In this document: positions 29,597-39,700 of the stretch, in pieces | Layout of the letters: every line of letters starts with the position of its first letter | How positions within the stretch are numbered: the stretch's first letter is position 1 | NCBI GenBank assembly: GCA_001464915.1 | Contig: LNED01000013.1 | Span: 1 to 64,000, forward strand | Reading direction: 5' to 3' | DNA: 64,000 nt | Origin: Sphingomonadales bacterium Ga0077531 | GTDB taxonomy: Bacteria; Pseudomonadota; Alphaproteobacteria; Sphingomonadales; Sphingomonadaceae | The notes under the pieces: model-generated | The model's database searches: none | What the model was told of the DNA's origin: nothing | What the model saw: the letters and a program-made list of their open reading frames with translations, nothing else | Made by a program: the position numbers and the translations under genes

Positions 29597-30708
29597 TCAA
29601 CGTGGCGCTGGCCGGGCGCGCTTATGATGTGGTAATCGAAGCAGGTTTGCTGGCGCGCTTGGCGACGGCAGCGGCGCGGTTTCTGGCGAGTTATGCCGGC
29701 GGACGGGCGGTGCCACTTGTCGCGGATGAGAACACGCATCGGCTGTATGCGGCGTCGGTAGAAGCGAGCCTAGCCTCCCACAGTCTCACCGCCGACTGGT
29801 TTGTGGTTACCCCTGGCGAAGATGCCAAAAGCTGGGCGGTGCTGGAAGAGCTAACCGATTGGCTGCTGGCGCTGGGCGTTACCCGGTCGGATCATGTCTT
29901 TGCGCTAGGCGGCGGGGTGGTTGGCGATCTGGTCGGCTTTGCCTGCGCGATCACCAAGCGCGGTTGCGGGTTTGTGCAGATCCCCACAACCCTGCTGGCT
30001 CAGGTCGATTCGTCGGTTGGCGGCAAAACGGCGATCAACACCAAAGCGGGCAAAAACCTGATCGGTGCTTTCCACCAACCTTCGCTGGTGCTGATCGATC
30101 CGTTGGTGCTTGGCACTCTGCCGGAACGCGAAATGCGCGCCGGATATGCCGAGGTTTTGAAGTACGGATTGCTCGGCGATGCGGCGTTTTTCGATTGGCT
30201 GGAGGCCAACGGAAACAAGGTCTTGGCCCGCGAACCGGCGGCGCTTGAACACGCGATTGCCACCAGCATCGCAATGAAAGCGGCGATCGTTGCCGAAGAC
30301 GAACGCGAGACGCAGGACCGCCGCGCGCTGCTCAATCTCGGCCACACCTTCGGCCATGCGCTAGAGGCCGAGACGGGGTTCTCGCAGGCCTTGCTGCACG
30401 GCGAGGCTGTGGCGCTGGGCATGGTGCTGGCGGCCCGCTATTCGGCGCGGCGCGGGGAGATTTCCGCCGCCGATGCCGAGCGTGCCACAGCGGCGATTGC
30501 GGCGGCTGAACTGCCTGCCGCCCTCCCCGCATTGGGCCTGACCTGCGATGGGGCGCGGTTGGTTGAGCATATGCGCCATGACAAGAAGGCTGAGGCCACA
30601 ACCCTGCCGTTCCTGCTGCTGAAAGCCATTGGTGAGGCTTACGTGGCGCGCGATGTTGATCTGGCTGATATTGCGGCGTTTCTCGACGAGGAACTGGCTG
30701 CAAGATGA
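29587..30708 (+). CDS. aroB: 3-dehydroquinate synthase
   Basis: VFALGGGVVGDLVGFACAITKRGCGFVQIPTTLLAQVDSSVGGKTAIN. Confidence 0.97.
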   Translation: MAVINVALAGRAYDVVIEAGLLARLATAAARFLASYAGGRAVPLVADENTHRLYAASVEASLASHSLTADWFVVTPGEDAKSWAVLEELTDWLLALGVTRSDHVFALGGGVVGDLVGFACAITKRGCGFVQIPTTLLAQVDSSVGGKTAINTKAGKNLIGAFHQPSLVLIDPLVLGTLPEREMRAGYAEVLKYGLLGDAAFFDWLEANGNKVLAREPAALEHAIATSIAMKAAIVAEDERETQDRRALLNLGHTFGHALEAETGFSQALLHGEAVALGMVLAARYSARRGEISAADAERATAAIAAAELPAALPALGLTCDGARLVEHMRHDKKAEATTLPFLLLKAIGEAYVARDVDLADIAAFLDEELAAR

Positions 30709-31160
30709 TCGTCATCGCCGACCTTGCCGACACGCAAGTTCAAGCGCTGATCGGATACCACCAAGGCGACTTGCAGACCGTCTCTCCGCCCGGTCACAGC
30801 TTTGCTCTCGACCTGTCGGGGCTAGCCGATCCGGCGGTCACGGTTTGGGCCGTTTGGGTGGATGACCGGGTGGCAGCGATTGGCGCTTTGAAGCGGCTTA
30901 GCCCCAATCATGCCGAGCTCAAATCGATGCGCACCCACCCCGATTTTCTGCGGCGCGGGATTGCTGCTCGTTTGCTCGAAACGATCATCGACCATGCCCG
31001 AAGTGAGGGCATCGCCCGGCTCAGTCTGGAAACCGGCACGGGGCCGTTGTTCGAACCGGCGCTGGCGCTGTATAGCAAGCGCGGGTTTGCCAATGGCGAC
31101 GCGTTTGGCGATTACACCCTGACCGATTTCAACCAATGCCTGCATCTGGAGCTGGCCTAA
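30705..31160 (+). CDS. GNAT family N-acetyltransferase
   Basis: LKSMRTHPDFLRRGIAARLLETIIDHARSEGIARLSLETG; ATGA overlap with aroB. Confidence 0.9.
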   Translation: MIVIADLADTQVQALIGYHQGDLQTVSPPGHSFALDLSGLADPAVTVWAVWVDDRVAAIGALKRLSPNHAELKSMRTHPDFLRRGIAARLLETIIDHARSEGIARLSLETGTGPLFEPALALYSKRGFANGDAFGDYTLTDFNQCLHLELA

Positions 31161-31242
31161 AAGGGGTCTAGCGGGGGTCTGGGACGACCTAACCGGGGCC
31201 TAAACGGGCCTAGATTTCACCTATTTCCATTATTTCACAGAT

Positions 31243-31287
31243 ACATAGGTGATTTCGCGCAAAGTTTCGCCGCGAAATCACCTATGT
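31243..31287. repeat. 17-bp perfect inverted repeat between convergent genes
   Basis: ACATAGGTGATTTCGCG (31243-31259) / CGCGAAATCACCTATGT (31271-31287). Confidence 0.9.
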
Positions 31288-31326
31288 CTTGCATTTTGGC
31301 CCTTGGCCGGTGGGTAGGAAAGCGCC

Positions 31327-33381
31327 CTATTCCAGCTCGAGGATCACCGCGTCCACCGCCAGGCTCTCGCCTTCCGCCGCGTTGATTTTGGCGATCACGC
31401 CTTCTTTTTCAGCGCGCAGGATGTTTTCCATCTTCATCGCTTCGACCGTGGCGAGGGGTTGGCCGGGCTGCACTGTCTCACCCTCGGCCACGTGCAGTTT
31501 CACCAGCATCCCCGGCATTGGGCAGATGAGGAAGCGCGACAGATCGGGCGGCACCTTTTCCAGCATCAGCGATTCGTGCCGCGCCAGCCGCAGCGGCAGC
31601 ACCAGCGCAGTGTGCGCGGCCCCACGCGTGGTTACCTTCCAGCGGTTGCCGACACGCTCAACCATCAGGCCAAAGCGCACCTCTGCACCGTCGCCAACCT
31701 TTCCCGTCGCGCTTGCCTGCACCATGCCCGGCAACCAGTCACAGGTGCCGTCCACCCGCACACCATCAACCATCGCATGGCCATCGCCCAGCACGACCTC
31801 GTGCTTTGTATCGCCCAGCTTCACCAGCCATTCGTTTGTCACCGGCATCGGCCCATCAAGCTGGCCGGAAATACGCCGCGCGCGCGATTGCAGCGAAAAT
31901 TCGTTGCCCGCGCACACGGCAGCCAGAATGCGGCGGAGATCCTCGGAAGTCGCCGCGCCGTGGAAGCCTTCGGGATATTCCTCAGCGATAAACCCGGTGG
32001 TCAGCTCGCCCGATCGGAACCGCGGGTGTTGCATGATCGCGCTGAGGAAATCGATATTGTGGCTCAGCCCCTTGATCCGGAAATTGTCGAGCGCTTCGAT
32101 CTGCAAATCGGCCGCCTCGTCGCGGGTGGGGGCCCAAGTGATCAACTTGGCGATCATCGGATCGTAGAAGCGCGACACTTCACCGCCTTCGTACACGCCA
32201 TCGTCAACGCGCACCGAACCGGCGCCGTGCGCCACCCCGCGCCGCGCCTTGCCTGCGACGGTTTCATCCTCGCTCCAACCCGGCAGCGGCGGCGAATATT
32301 GTACCAACCGTCCGGTCGAAGGCAGGAACCCGCGATAGGGGTCTTCGGCATAGACGCGGTTTTCAATCGCCCAGCCATCGATGCCGATATCGTCCTGCGT
32401 GAAGGCGAGCTTCTCACCCGCTGCAACGCGGATCATTTGTTCGACAAGATCAATGCCGGTGATCGCTTCGGTCACCGGGTGTTCGACCTGCAAACGCGTG
32501 TTCATTTCGAGGAAGTAGAAGCTCTCCCCGCTCGGGTCGGCACCGCTGACGATCAGTTCGACCGTGCCCGCACTGTAATACCCCACCGCGCGCGACAGGG
32601 CGACGCATTGCTCACCCATCGCCTTGCGCATTTTGGGCGTGACGAAAGGCGACGGCGCTTCTTCGACCACCTTTTGGTGGCGGCGCTGGATCGAGCATTC
32701 ACGCTCGTTCAGATAGAGGATATTGCCGTGCTGATCGCCGAGGATCTGGATTTCGATGTGGCGCGGGTTGAGGATGAACTTTTCGATGAACACGCGGTCA
32801 TCGCCAAAGCTGCTCAGCCCCTCGCGCTTCACCGCTTCAAAGCCTTCGCGCACATCAGCCTCGGAATAGGCAAGGCGCATCCCCTTGCCCCCGCCGCCAG
32901 CGCTGGCCTTCATCATCACTGGATAACCGATTTCGTCCGAAATCCGCACCGCGTGTTCGGTATCGTCAATCTCACCGACAAAACCGGGGACGACGTTGAC
33001 GCCCGCCTGCATCGCAAGTTTCTTGGATTCGATCTTGTCGCCCATAGCCGCGATTGCGCCCACTGGCGGGCCAACAAAGGCGATACCTTCCGCCGCAAGC
33101 GCCTCGGCAAAGGAAGTGCGTTCCGACAGGAAGCCATAACCGGGGTGGACGGCATCAGCCCCGGTCTGTTTGCAGGCGGCGATGATCTTGTCCGCGATCA
33201 GGTAGGATTCCGCCGCGGGGGACGGGCCGATATGCACCGCCTCGTCCGCCATGGCGACGAAGGGCGCGCGCGCATCAGCATCGGAATAGACCGCGACGGT
33301 TTTGATCCCCATCTTGCGGGCAGTGGTAATGACCCGGCAGGCAATTTCGCCGCGGTTGGCAATTAGGATTTTCTTGAACAA
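31327..33381 (-). CDS. pccA: Acetyl/propionyl-CoA carboxylase biotin-containing alpha subunit
   Basis: MFKKILIANRGEIACRVITTARKMG, biotin carboxylase domain, C-terminal biotinyl VEAMKMENILRAE. Confidence 0.93.
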   Translation of the reverse strand: MFKKILIANRGEIACRVITTARKMGIKTVAVYSDADARAPFVAMADEAVHIGPSPAAESYLIADKIIAACKQTGADAVHPGYGFLSERTSFAEALAAEGIAFVGPPVGAIAAMGDKIESKKLAMQAGVNVVPGFVGEIDDTEHAVRISDEIGYPVMMKASAGGGGKGMRLAYSEADVREGFEAVKREGLSSFGDDRVFIEKFILNPRHIEIQILGDQHGNILYLNERECSIQRRHQKVVEEAPSPFVTPKMRKAMGEQCVALSRAVGYYSAGTVELIVSGADPSGESFYFLEMNTRLQVEHPVTEAITGIDLVEQMIRVAAGEKLAFTQDDIGIDGWAIENRVYAEDPYRGFLPSTGRLVQYSPPLPGWSEDETVAGKARRGVAHGAGSVRVDDGVYEGGEVSRFYDPMIAKLITWAPTRDEAADLQIEALDNFRIKGLSHNIDFLSAIMQHPRFRSGELTTGFIAEEYPEGFHGAATSEDLRRILAAVCAGNEFSLQSRARRISGQLDGPMPVTNEWLVKLGDTKHEVVLGDGHAMVDGVRVDGTCDWLPGMVQASATGKVGDGAEVRFGLMVERVGNRWKVTTRGAAHTALVLPLRLARHESLMLEKVPPDLSRFLICPMPGMLVKLHVAEGETVQPGQPLATVEAMKMENILRAEKEGVIAKINAAEGESLAVDAVILELE

Positions 33382-33471
33382 CAGGAACCTCCGGGGGCGT
33401 TACAGGCTTGGACTGCCTATGCCGCCCCCGGAGCCCGGTATCAACCTGACTAATTCAACTGCGCGACATGC

Positions 33472-33936
33472 CTAGTGATCGCTATGCGCATGGCCGATCT
33501 GAGTCACCTGCGCCGCGATCAGGGTATCGAACTCGGCCATCAGCTTTTCGGCGGCCTCTTTGCTGCCCGCCAGCTTGATCATCTCAGCCATCCATTTTTC
33601 GCCTTCGGGCGAATTGCGCTTCGCCAGATCGCCCGGGCCACCTTTCATCGGGAAGACATAGATGACGTCCCATTCGCCGGTATCGAGATGGATGCCGTGG
33701 ACGCCCGAATCCACGCCCGACATCCGGTCAGCCTTGGCGAAGTAATCCTTGATTATCTCAAGCGCGCGGTCGCGTTTGCCGGTATGGAACCGGGTCATCG
33801 TCACGCTGGCCCAGGTTACCTCCTCGGCCTGCGCAGCATCCTGCGCCTGTGCGGCAGCCGGCATGAATACGAGCGCCAATGCAAGCGCCGCAGCCGTCGC
33901 AAGTCCTTTACCAATATTAGAGTTTCGCATGTCCAT
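33472..33936 (-). CDS. Hypothetical secreted protein
   Basis: Signal peptide ALALVFMPAAAQAQDAA; TRFHTGKRDRALEIIKDYFAKAD. Confidence 0.65.
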   Translation of the reverse strand: MDMRNSNIGKGLATAAALALALVFMPAAAQAQDAAQAEEVTWASVTMTRFHTGKRDRALEIIKDYFAKADRMSGVDSGVHGIHLDTGEWDVIYVFPMKGGPGDLAKRNSPEGEKWMAEMIKLAGSKEAAEKLMAEFDTLIAAQVTQIGHAHSDH

Positions 33937-34044
33937 TCCTCCCCATTACCCCATGGAATGCGACCCGCAGTGTCACCTAGCGGTCAATCATGGCAAGCAT
34001 AAGGCGAGGATGCCGTAGCGTCAGCGCATGTCACCCAGCTCTGA

Positions 34045-34458
34045 TTACTGCGTTGCAATCAGCTCCCGCAGTTCATCGGTGCGCAGCCGGGTCAGGCGAG
34101 CCTTGCACGTGGCGCTGAACAAGGGTTCCAAGCTGCCGCCGCGCGCGGTGTAGCCATCGACCCGGCAATGCGCATCGCGATACCGCAGCCAGCCGCGCTG
34201 CGCTTCGAGCAGGCTTTCAAAGTATCCTTCGCGGGTGTCATATTCACCCCCGCCGCTCGCGGCGAAATCGGCATCGCGGGCTTTCATCACCGCGGCAGTT
34301 TCTTTCCACTGGGCATTGAGGCGTTCGTCCGCGACCTCGAAATCGCGGGCAGCACACTGGTTCATTTCCTGCTGGGCGATGGGATCATCGCAGTTCCACT
34401 CGGGCACGGGCGGGGTGGCGGATTGCAGCAGCAACGGGAGAATGAGCGAGGCGATCAT
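34045..34458 (-). CDS. LprI-like lysozyme-inhibitor family (DUF1311) secreted protein
   Basis: CDDPIAQQEMNQCAARDFEVADERLNAQWKE... LLEAQRGWLRYRDAHCRV. Confidence 0.82.
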   Translation of the reverse strand: MIASLILPLLLQSATPPVPEWNCDDPIAQQEMNQCAARDFEVADERLNAQWKETAAVMKARDADFAASGGGEYDTREGYFESLLEAQRGWLRYRDAHCRVDGYTARGGSLEPLFSATCKARLTRLRTDELRELIATQ

Positions 34459-35246
34459 GCGGCGTTCCTTTGCGCGTAGGCGATCAGGCTTTCAGCATAG
34501 GCGGGCGCGCCGCGCCTGTCGCCCTCGCCGCTGACAAGGGTTTGCACCGCTTTGCCGAGCATGGCGATATTGGCGGGCGAGAGGTTGCCGAGCGGTTCGA
34601 CATAAATGCCGATGCCAAACAGGATCGCGCCCGTCTGCGGGAGCCGCCGGAGTGTCTGGCGTTCTGAGCGCACGAACAACGTCTCGCCCGCGTTGTCGGG
34701 AGTGACATGGGCGAAGGCCTGCTGCGGCGGGCGGTCGGGCAGCCAGCGGCGGTTGCCTGTGGCGGCGATGAACCAGTTGCAGCGGGCGTAAATCGGGCCG
34801 GGTCGCAGCGTTTCCATGAAGCGATCAACCCCGGTGGCGAGTTGCTCCTCATACCCCGCAATCGGCGCATGGAGCGCGCGCAGGGGGAGGCCGATTTTCT
34901 GCGCGGGGTGCCAGTCGGAGGGCCAGGCAACCGCTGCGCCGATCAGGCGGTAGACGTCCTCATCCTCGCGCTTCGTGAGCAGGCACAGGTCTTCGTGGGT
35001 TGCGAGCGCGGCTTCGGGCAGCGCGCCTTGGGTGCCGAGCATTGCCGCGAGTTCGCGCCCCGGTGCGTCTGCTTCGGGGGTGAGTTGCACGCCCTGCGGC
35101 CAATCGGCAAAGCCCTCAGCGCGCGCCGCCAGATCGGGTTGCGGCTCTCGCCAATCGCGCTCCTCCAGCTTCACCAGCCCCATGCGGAGTTGCCCACCCC
35201 CGCGCGCCTTGGGCAGCAAAGCGTCGACGGAAAAGCCGAGGGTCAT
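34455..35246 (-). CDS. Heme-dependent oxidative N-demethylase-like protein (DUF3445 family)
   Basis: LTKREDEDVYRLIGAAVAWPSDWHPAQKIGLPLRALHAPI...RCNWFIAATGNRRW; ATGA overlap with next gene. Confidence 0.72.
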   Translation of the reverse strand: MTLGFSVDALLPKARGGGQLRMGLVKLEERDWREPQPDLAARAEGFADWPQGVQLTPEADAPGRELAAMLGTQGALPEAALATHEDLCLLTKREDEDVYRLIGAAVAWPSDWHPAQKIGLPLRALHAPIAGYEEQLATGVDRFMETLRPGPIYARCNWFIAATGNRRWLPDRPPQQAFAHVTPDNAGETLFVRSERQTLRRLPQTGAILFGIGIYVEPLGNLSPANIAMLGKAVQTLVSGEGDRRGAPAYAESLIAYAQRNAA

Positions 35247-36071
35247 TCAGCCGCCCCGACGCTCACACCGCAGCACCATCCCGAATTCGTCCAACCAATC
35301 CGCCTCGGTCGGCAGCAGATATTGCAGCGCTTCGGGGAGCAGGCCGTGAAGGCTCGTCGCGTGGCGCAATTGGGTGCGGCGGTCTGAGAAGCAATAAGGC
35401 TGATCTGCGGGCAGCACAGCCAGCAGCCGCTCCATGCCCGTCTCGGTCGCCCCGCCCTCGTCCGCGAGGCTGAGGTAAAGCGGCGGGCGCTTTGCCTCGC
35501 CCAACCCGCGGCGGCTCAACGCCTCAAAGTCCCATTGCAGACTTGGCGAGATCGCGCCGTAGCCGGTGAACATCTGCGGCGCGGTCGCCCAGGTCTCGAC
35601 CACGAAATGCCCCGCAGCGCTTTCGCCCACCAGAAACGCGTTGCCATCGTGGCGATAGCGCGCCTCGACCATCGGCTTGACCGCCTCGGCCATCCACGCA
35701 CGGAAGGCGGTGCTCTCACCTGCGGTGGGATACTTCGCACGCTCGGCAGCATCACCGGTCGCGGGGAGCAATTCGCGCGTGCGGTCCCGCGTCTCGATCC
35801 CGACGATGATCGCGTCCTTGCTCCGCCCCCACAGCGCACCCCAGCGCATCAGGCCGGCGCCCATCATCAAATCCTGCTTCATCGCCCCGTCGAGCAGGTA
35901 GATCACCGGCCAGCGCTTGTCCGGCTCGGCGGCGTAATCGGGCGGCAGGATGATGTTGACGCTGCGCTCCGCCCCGAGCGCCTCAAGCGTCACCGTCTCG
36001 CCAATGGTCAGCGGTTGCGGCTGCGGCGCGGGTGCCACTGCCAGAGCTCCTGCGGCGAGCAGGCCGATCAT
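35247..36071 (-). CDS. Alpha/beta hydrolase, esterase-D-like, secreted
   Basis: signal peptide; [37 protein letters not shown] (GESAAG). Confidence 0.8.
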   Translation of the reverse strand: MIGLLAAGALAVAPAPQPQPLTIGETVTLEALGAERSVNIILPPDYAAEPDKRWPVIYLLDGAMKQDLMMGAGLMRWGALWGRSKDAIIVGIETRDRTRELLPATGDAAERAKYPTAGESTAFRAWMAEAVKPMVEARYRHDGNAFLVGESAAGHFVVETWATAPQMFTGYGAISPSLQWDFEALSRRGLGEAKRPPLYLSLADEGGATETGMERLLAVLPADQPYCFSDRRTQLRHATSLHGLLPEALQYLLPTEADWLDEFGMVLRCERRGG

Positions 36072-37078
36072 TCAGCCGGCACCGCTGTCTTGCAAGCGCG
36101 CGCGGGTTCCTCGCCCTTGAGCGCCGTCAGGCCCAGCTTCGCAAACAACGCGCCGTCGCTGTCATCGCCCGCATTGGGCGCGGTCAGCAGCTTGTCGCCG
36201 GTGAAGATCGAATTCGCGCCGGCAAGGAAGCACAGCGCCTGCGTGGCTTCAGACATCGACTCGCGCCCCGCCGAAAGCCGCACCATCGAGCGCGGCATGG
36301 TGATGCGCGCGACCGCGACCGTGCGGACAAACTCGATATCGTCGATTTTAGCCAGCGGCGTATCGGCCAACATATTGCCCAGCACCGTGCCCTTCACCGG
36401 CACCAGCGCATTGACCGGCACGCTTTCGGGATGCTGCGGCAGCGTGGCGAGGGTGTGGACGAAGCCCACCCGGTCCTCACGCGTCTCGCCCATGCCGACA
36501 ATCCCGCCAGAGCACACATTGATCCCCGCCTTGCGCACATGATCGAGCGTATCCAAGCGGCACTGGAAATCGCGGGTGGAGATGACGCGCTCGTAATACT
36601 CAGGGCTGCTGTCGATATTATGGTTGTAGTAATCCAGTCCCGCCTCGGCCAGCATCTCCGCCTGATGCGGCTCCAGCATCCCCAGCGTCATGCAGGTCTC
36701 GAGCCCCATGTCGCGCACGCCCTTCACGATCTCGACAATTGCAGGCATGTCGCGGTCCTTGGGATTGCGCCACGCCGCCCCCATGCAGAACCGCTGCGAG
36801 CCCGCATCCTTGGCCTGCGCCGCACGCTGGAGCACGGCCTGCACGTCCATCAGCTTGGTCGCTTCCACGCCGGAATCCGCGCTGACCGACTGCGAGCAAT
36901 ATCCGCAATCCTCCGGGCACCCGCCGGTCTTGATGCTGAGCAGAGTGCAAAGCTGCACCTGCGTGGGCGGGTGGTATTCGCGGTGGACGCTGGCGGCCTG
37001 AAACAGCAGCTCGGTGAAGGGCAGGTCGAAGAGGGCCGCGATTTCGGTGCGGGTCCAGTCGGTGCGGGGGTGGGTCAT
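36068..37078 (-). CDS. bioB: Biotin synthase
   Basis: [20 protein letters not shown] radical SAM motif. Confidence 0.97.
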   Translation of the reverse strand: MTHPRTDWTRTEIAALFDLPFTELLFQAASVHREYHPPTQVQLCTLLSIKTGGCPEDCGYCSQSVSADSGVEATKLMDVQAVLQRAAQAKDAGSQRFCMGAAWRNPKDRDMPAIVEIVKGVRDMGLETCMTLGMLEPHQAEMLAEAGLDYYNHNIDSSPEYYERVISTRDFQCRLDTLDHVRKAGINVCSGGIVGMGETREDRVGFVHTLATLPQHPESVPVNALVPVKGTVLGNMLADTPLAKIDDIEFVRTVAVARITMPRSMVRLSAGRESMSEATQALCFLAGANSIFTGDKLLTAPNAGDDSDGALFAKLGLTALKGEEPARACKTAVPAE

Positions 37079-37311
37079 TTATTGCTTTCTCGATTCTTGA
37101 GAACGACGCTGGCGGCAATCGCTACAACGCCAAGCGCGAGGGGAACAAATCCGATGGGCGAATGCCATTCCTTGAACGCTGTGCAGGGGCCTTCCAGCAG
37201 ATCAACCGGCTTCATGCCGCAGCGAAAAACATAGGACTTTAGCGGTGAGGTCAGGAAGCCCGCGAAGACCAAAGCTACGCCGAAAATTTGCAAACTTCGC
37301 GGAAATGTCAC
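37075..37311 (-). CDS. Small membrane protein of unknown function
   Basis: [78 protein letters not shown]; stop overlaps bioB start (ATGA). Confidence 0.5.
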   Translation of the reverse strand: MTFPRSLQIFGVALVFAGFLTSPLKSYVFRCGMKPVDLLEGPCTAFKEWHSPIGFVPLALGVVAIAASVVLKNRESNK

Positions 37312-37325
37312 GGCGCGCACCCCTT

Positions 37326-37430
37326 CGTCATTGCGAGGAGCCGCAGGCGACGCGGCAATCCAGTTTCTGCCGTGGCCACCTGCGTCTAGGTCAGGAGCTG
37401 GATTGCTTCGCCTTCGGCTCGCAATGACGA
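37326..37430. repeat. Intergenic palindromic dispersed repeat (CGTCATTGCGAG...GCAATCCAG type)
   Basis: CGTCATTGCGAGGAGCCGCAGGCGACGCGGCAATCCAG (37326-37363) and inverse CTGGATTGCTTCGCCTTCGGCTCGCAATGACGA (37398-37430). Confidence 0.85.
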
Positions 37431-37441
37431 GGAAGTAGACG

Positions 37442-39595
37442 CTACTCCGCCGCCTCGTCCAGCCCTTCGCCGAGTGGTGGCATGTTGTGCCCCAACAGCA
37501 CGAGGATATCCGCCGCGCACTCCACCACATTTGAGCCGGGGCCATAGATCCCATGCACCCCCGCCTCGCGCAGGTAGTCGTAGTCCTGCGGCGGGATCAC
37601 GCCGCCCGCGGTGACCTTGATATCGCCGCGCCCGGCTTCGCGCAGCAGGCGGATCAGCTCGGGGATCAGGGTCTTGTGGCCTGCCGCCAATGACGACGCG
37701 CCGACGACGTCGACGTCGTGTTCAAGCGCCATGGCGACGGATTCCTCGGGAGTCTGGAACAGCGGGCCGGAGATCACCTCGAAACCCATGTCACCGAACG
37801 CGCTCGCGATCACATTGGCGCCGCGATCATGCCCATCCTGCCCCATCTTGGCGACCATGATCCGGGGCGCGCGGCCCAAGCGGCGGCCCACGGCCTCGAC
37901 GCCGTCCAACACCTGCGCCCAGCGGCGGTCGAATTCATAGGCGCTGGCATAGACGCCGCTGACCGGCGCGGGGGTGGCATCGTGACGGCCGAACACCTCT
38001 TCCATCGCCGAAGAAATCTCGCCGAGGGTGGCATCGTGGCGCGCGGCATCGACTGCCAGCGCCAAAACATTCGCACCGTCTGCACAGCCCGCCGTTAACG
38101 CCGCCAGCGCCGCGCGGCACGCCGCCTCGTTACGCCCTTCGCGCACCTTGGCGAGGCGTGCGATCTGCCCAGTGCGCACCTTCTGGTTGTCGATATCCAG
38201 AGTATCCATCGGGTCTTCGCTGTCTTTGCGGTACTTGTTGACCCCGACGATCACCGTCTCGCCCTTGTCGATCCCGGTCTGCTTTTCCGCCGCCGCACGC
38301 TCGATCGCGGCCTTGGGCGCGCCGGTGGCGACATAGGCGGTCATGCCGCCTGCTGCATCGACCTCGGCCATCATCGCTTCGGCTTCGGCCACCAAGGTCG
38401 CGGTCAGCGCCTCGATATAGTGCGAGCCGCCGAGCGGATCGACGACGTTGCAGATGCCGCTTTCCTCTTGCAGCACCAACTGTGTGTTGCGCGCGATGCG
38501 GGCCGAGAAATCGGTGGGGAGCGCGATCGCCTCATCCAGCGCATTGGTGTGGAGCGACTGGGTGCCGCCCAGCACCGCCGCCATTGCCTCCACCGTGGTG
38601 CGGATGACGTTGTTGTAGGGGTCTTGTTCTTGCAAGCTCACGCCCGACGTCTGGCAGTGGGTGCGCAGCATCTTGGAGCGTTCGTCCTTCGCCCCGAGAT
38701 CGTCCATCACCTTGTACCACAGCGTGCGCGCGGCGCGCAGTTTGGCGATCTCCATGAAGAAGTTCATGCCGATGCCGAAGAAGAAGCTGAGGCGGCCTGC
38801 GAAAGCGTCGATATCCAGCCCCGCGGCCATCGCGCGGCTCGCATATTCCTTACCATCGGCGATGGTGAAGGCCAGTTCCTGCACCGCGGTCGCCCCGGCT
38901 TCGTGCATGTGGTAGCCGCTGATCGAAATGCTATTGAATTTCGGCATGTTGGCCGAGGTATATGCGATGATGTCCGAGATAATCCGCATCGAAGGTTCGG
39001 GCGGGTAGATATAGGTGTTGCGGACCATGAACTCCTTGAGGATGTCGTTCTGGATCGTGCCTTCCAGCTTGTCCTGCGACACGCCCTGACGTTCCGCCGC
39101 GACGATGAAGAACGCCAGCACCGGGATCACCGCGCCGTTCATCGTCATGGAAACGCTCATGGAATCCAAGGGGATCTGGTCGAACAGGATCTGCATGTCA
39201 GCGACCGTATCGATCGCCACCCCCGCCTTGCCGACATCGCCGACCACGCGCGGGTGGTCAGAGTCGTAGCCGCGGTGGGTGGCGAGATCGAAGGCGACGC
39301 TGAGGCCCTTCTGTCCCATCGCCAGATTGCGCCGGTAAAACGCATTCGATTCCTCGGCGGTGGAGAAGCCCGCATATTGCCGGATCGTCCACGGACGGCC
39401 CGCATACATCGAAGCCTTCACCCCGCGCGTGAAGGGTGCGAAACCGGGCAAGCCGGGGTCAAAGCCTTCGTGATCTTCAATGGTATACAGCGGTTTGACC
39501 GCGATACCTTCGGGCGTGTGCCACGTAAGATCGCGGCCCTTCACCTCCTTGTCGGCGAGGGTGTTCCAGTCGGTGAGAGTCGGTTTTTGGGTCAT
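37442..39595 (-). CDS. scpA: Methylmalonyl-CoA mutase (catalytic plus B12-binding domains)
   Basis: 717 aa from [31 protein letters not shown]-type catalytic domain; [26 protein letters not shown]12 motif. Confidence 0.96.
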   Translation of the reverse strand: MTQKPTLTDWNTLADKEVKGRDLTWHTPEGIAVKPLYTIEDHEGFDPGLPGFAPFTRGVKASMYAGRPWTIRQYAGFSTAEESNAFYRRNLAMGQKGLSVAFDLATHRGYDSDHPRVVGDVGKAGVAIDTVADMQILFDQIPLDSMSVSMTMNGAVIPVLAFFIVAAERQGVSQDKLEGTIQNDILKEFMVRNTYIYPPEPSMRIISDIIAYTSANMPKFNSISISGYHMHEAGATAVQELAFTIADGKEYASRAMAAGLDIDAFAGRLSFFFGIGMNFFMEIAKLRAARTLWYKVMDDLGAKDERSKMLRTHCQTSGVSLQEQDPYNNVIRTTVEAMAAVLGGTQSLHTNALDEAIALPTDFSARIARNTQLVLQEESGICNVVDPLGGSHYIEALTATLVAEAEAMMAEVDAAGGMTAYVATGAPKAAIERAAAEKQTGIDKGETVIVGVNKYRKDSEDPMDTLDIDNQKVRTGQIARLAKVREGRNEAACRAALAALTAGCADGANVLALAVDAARHDATLGEISSAMEEVFGRHDATPAPVSGVYASAYEFDRRWAQVLDGVEAVGRRLGRAPRIMVAKMGQDGHDRGANVIASAFGDMGFEVISGPLFQTPEESVAMALEHDVDVVGASSLAAGHKTLIPELIRLLREAGRGDIKVTAGGVIPPQDYDYLREAGVHGIYGPGSNVVECAADILVLLGHNMPPLGEGLDEAAE

Positions 39596-39608
39596 GTCGG
39601 GTACCATA

Positions 39609-39688
39609 TCCGTTCGTGTCGAGCGAAGTCGAGACACCGCGCGGGGTATCTCGACTGCGCGCTTCGCGCTCCGCTCGATATGAACGGA
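39609..39688. repeat. Intergenic dispersed inverted repeat (TCCGTTCGTGTCGAGC type)
   Basis: TCCGTTCGTGTCGAGCGAAGTCGAGACAC ... TATCTCGACTGCGCGCTTCGCGCTCCGCTCGATATGAACGGA. Confidence 0.8.
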
Positions 39689-39700
39689 GGTGGTGGGGGT

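Noticed and set aside
31459-33366. 635-aa plus-strand ORF antisense to pccA
   Set aside because: Shadow ORF opposite a strongly supported biotin carboxylase; no recognisable domain.
37326-37430. CRISPR-like or IS interpretation of intergenic repeats
   Set aside because: Arms are inverted rather than regularly spaced direct repeats, with no transposase or spacer structure.
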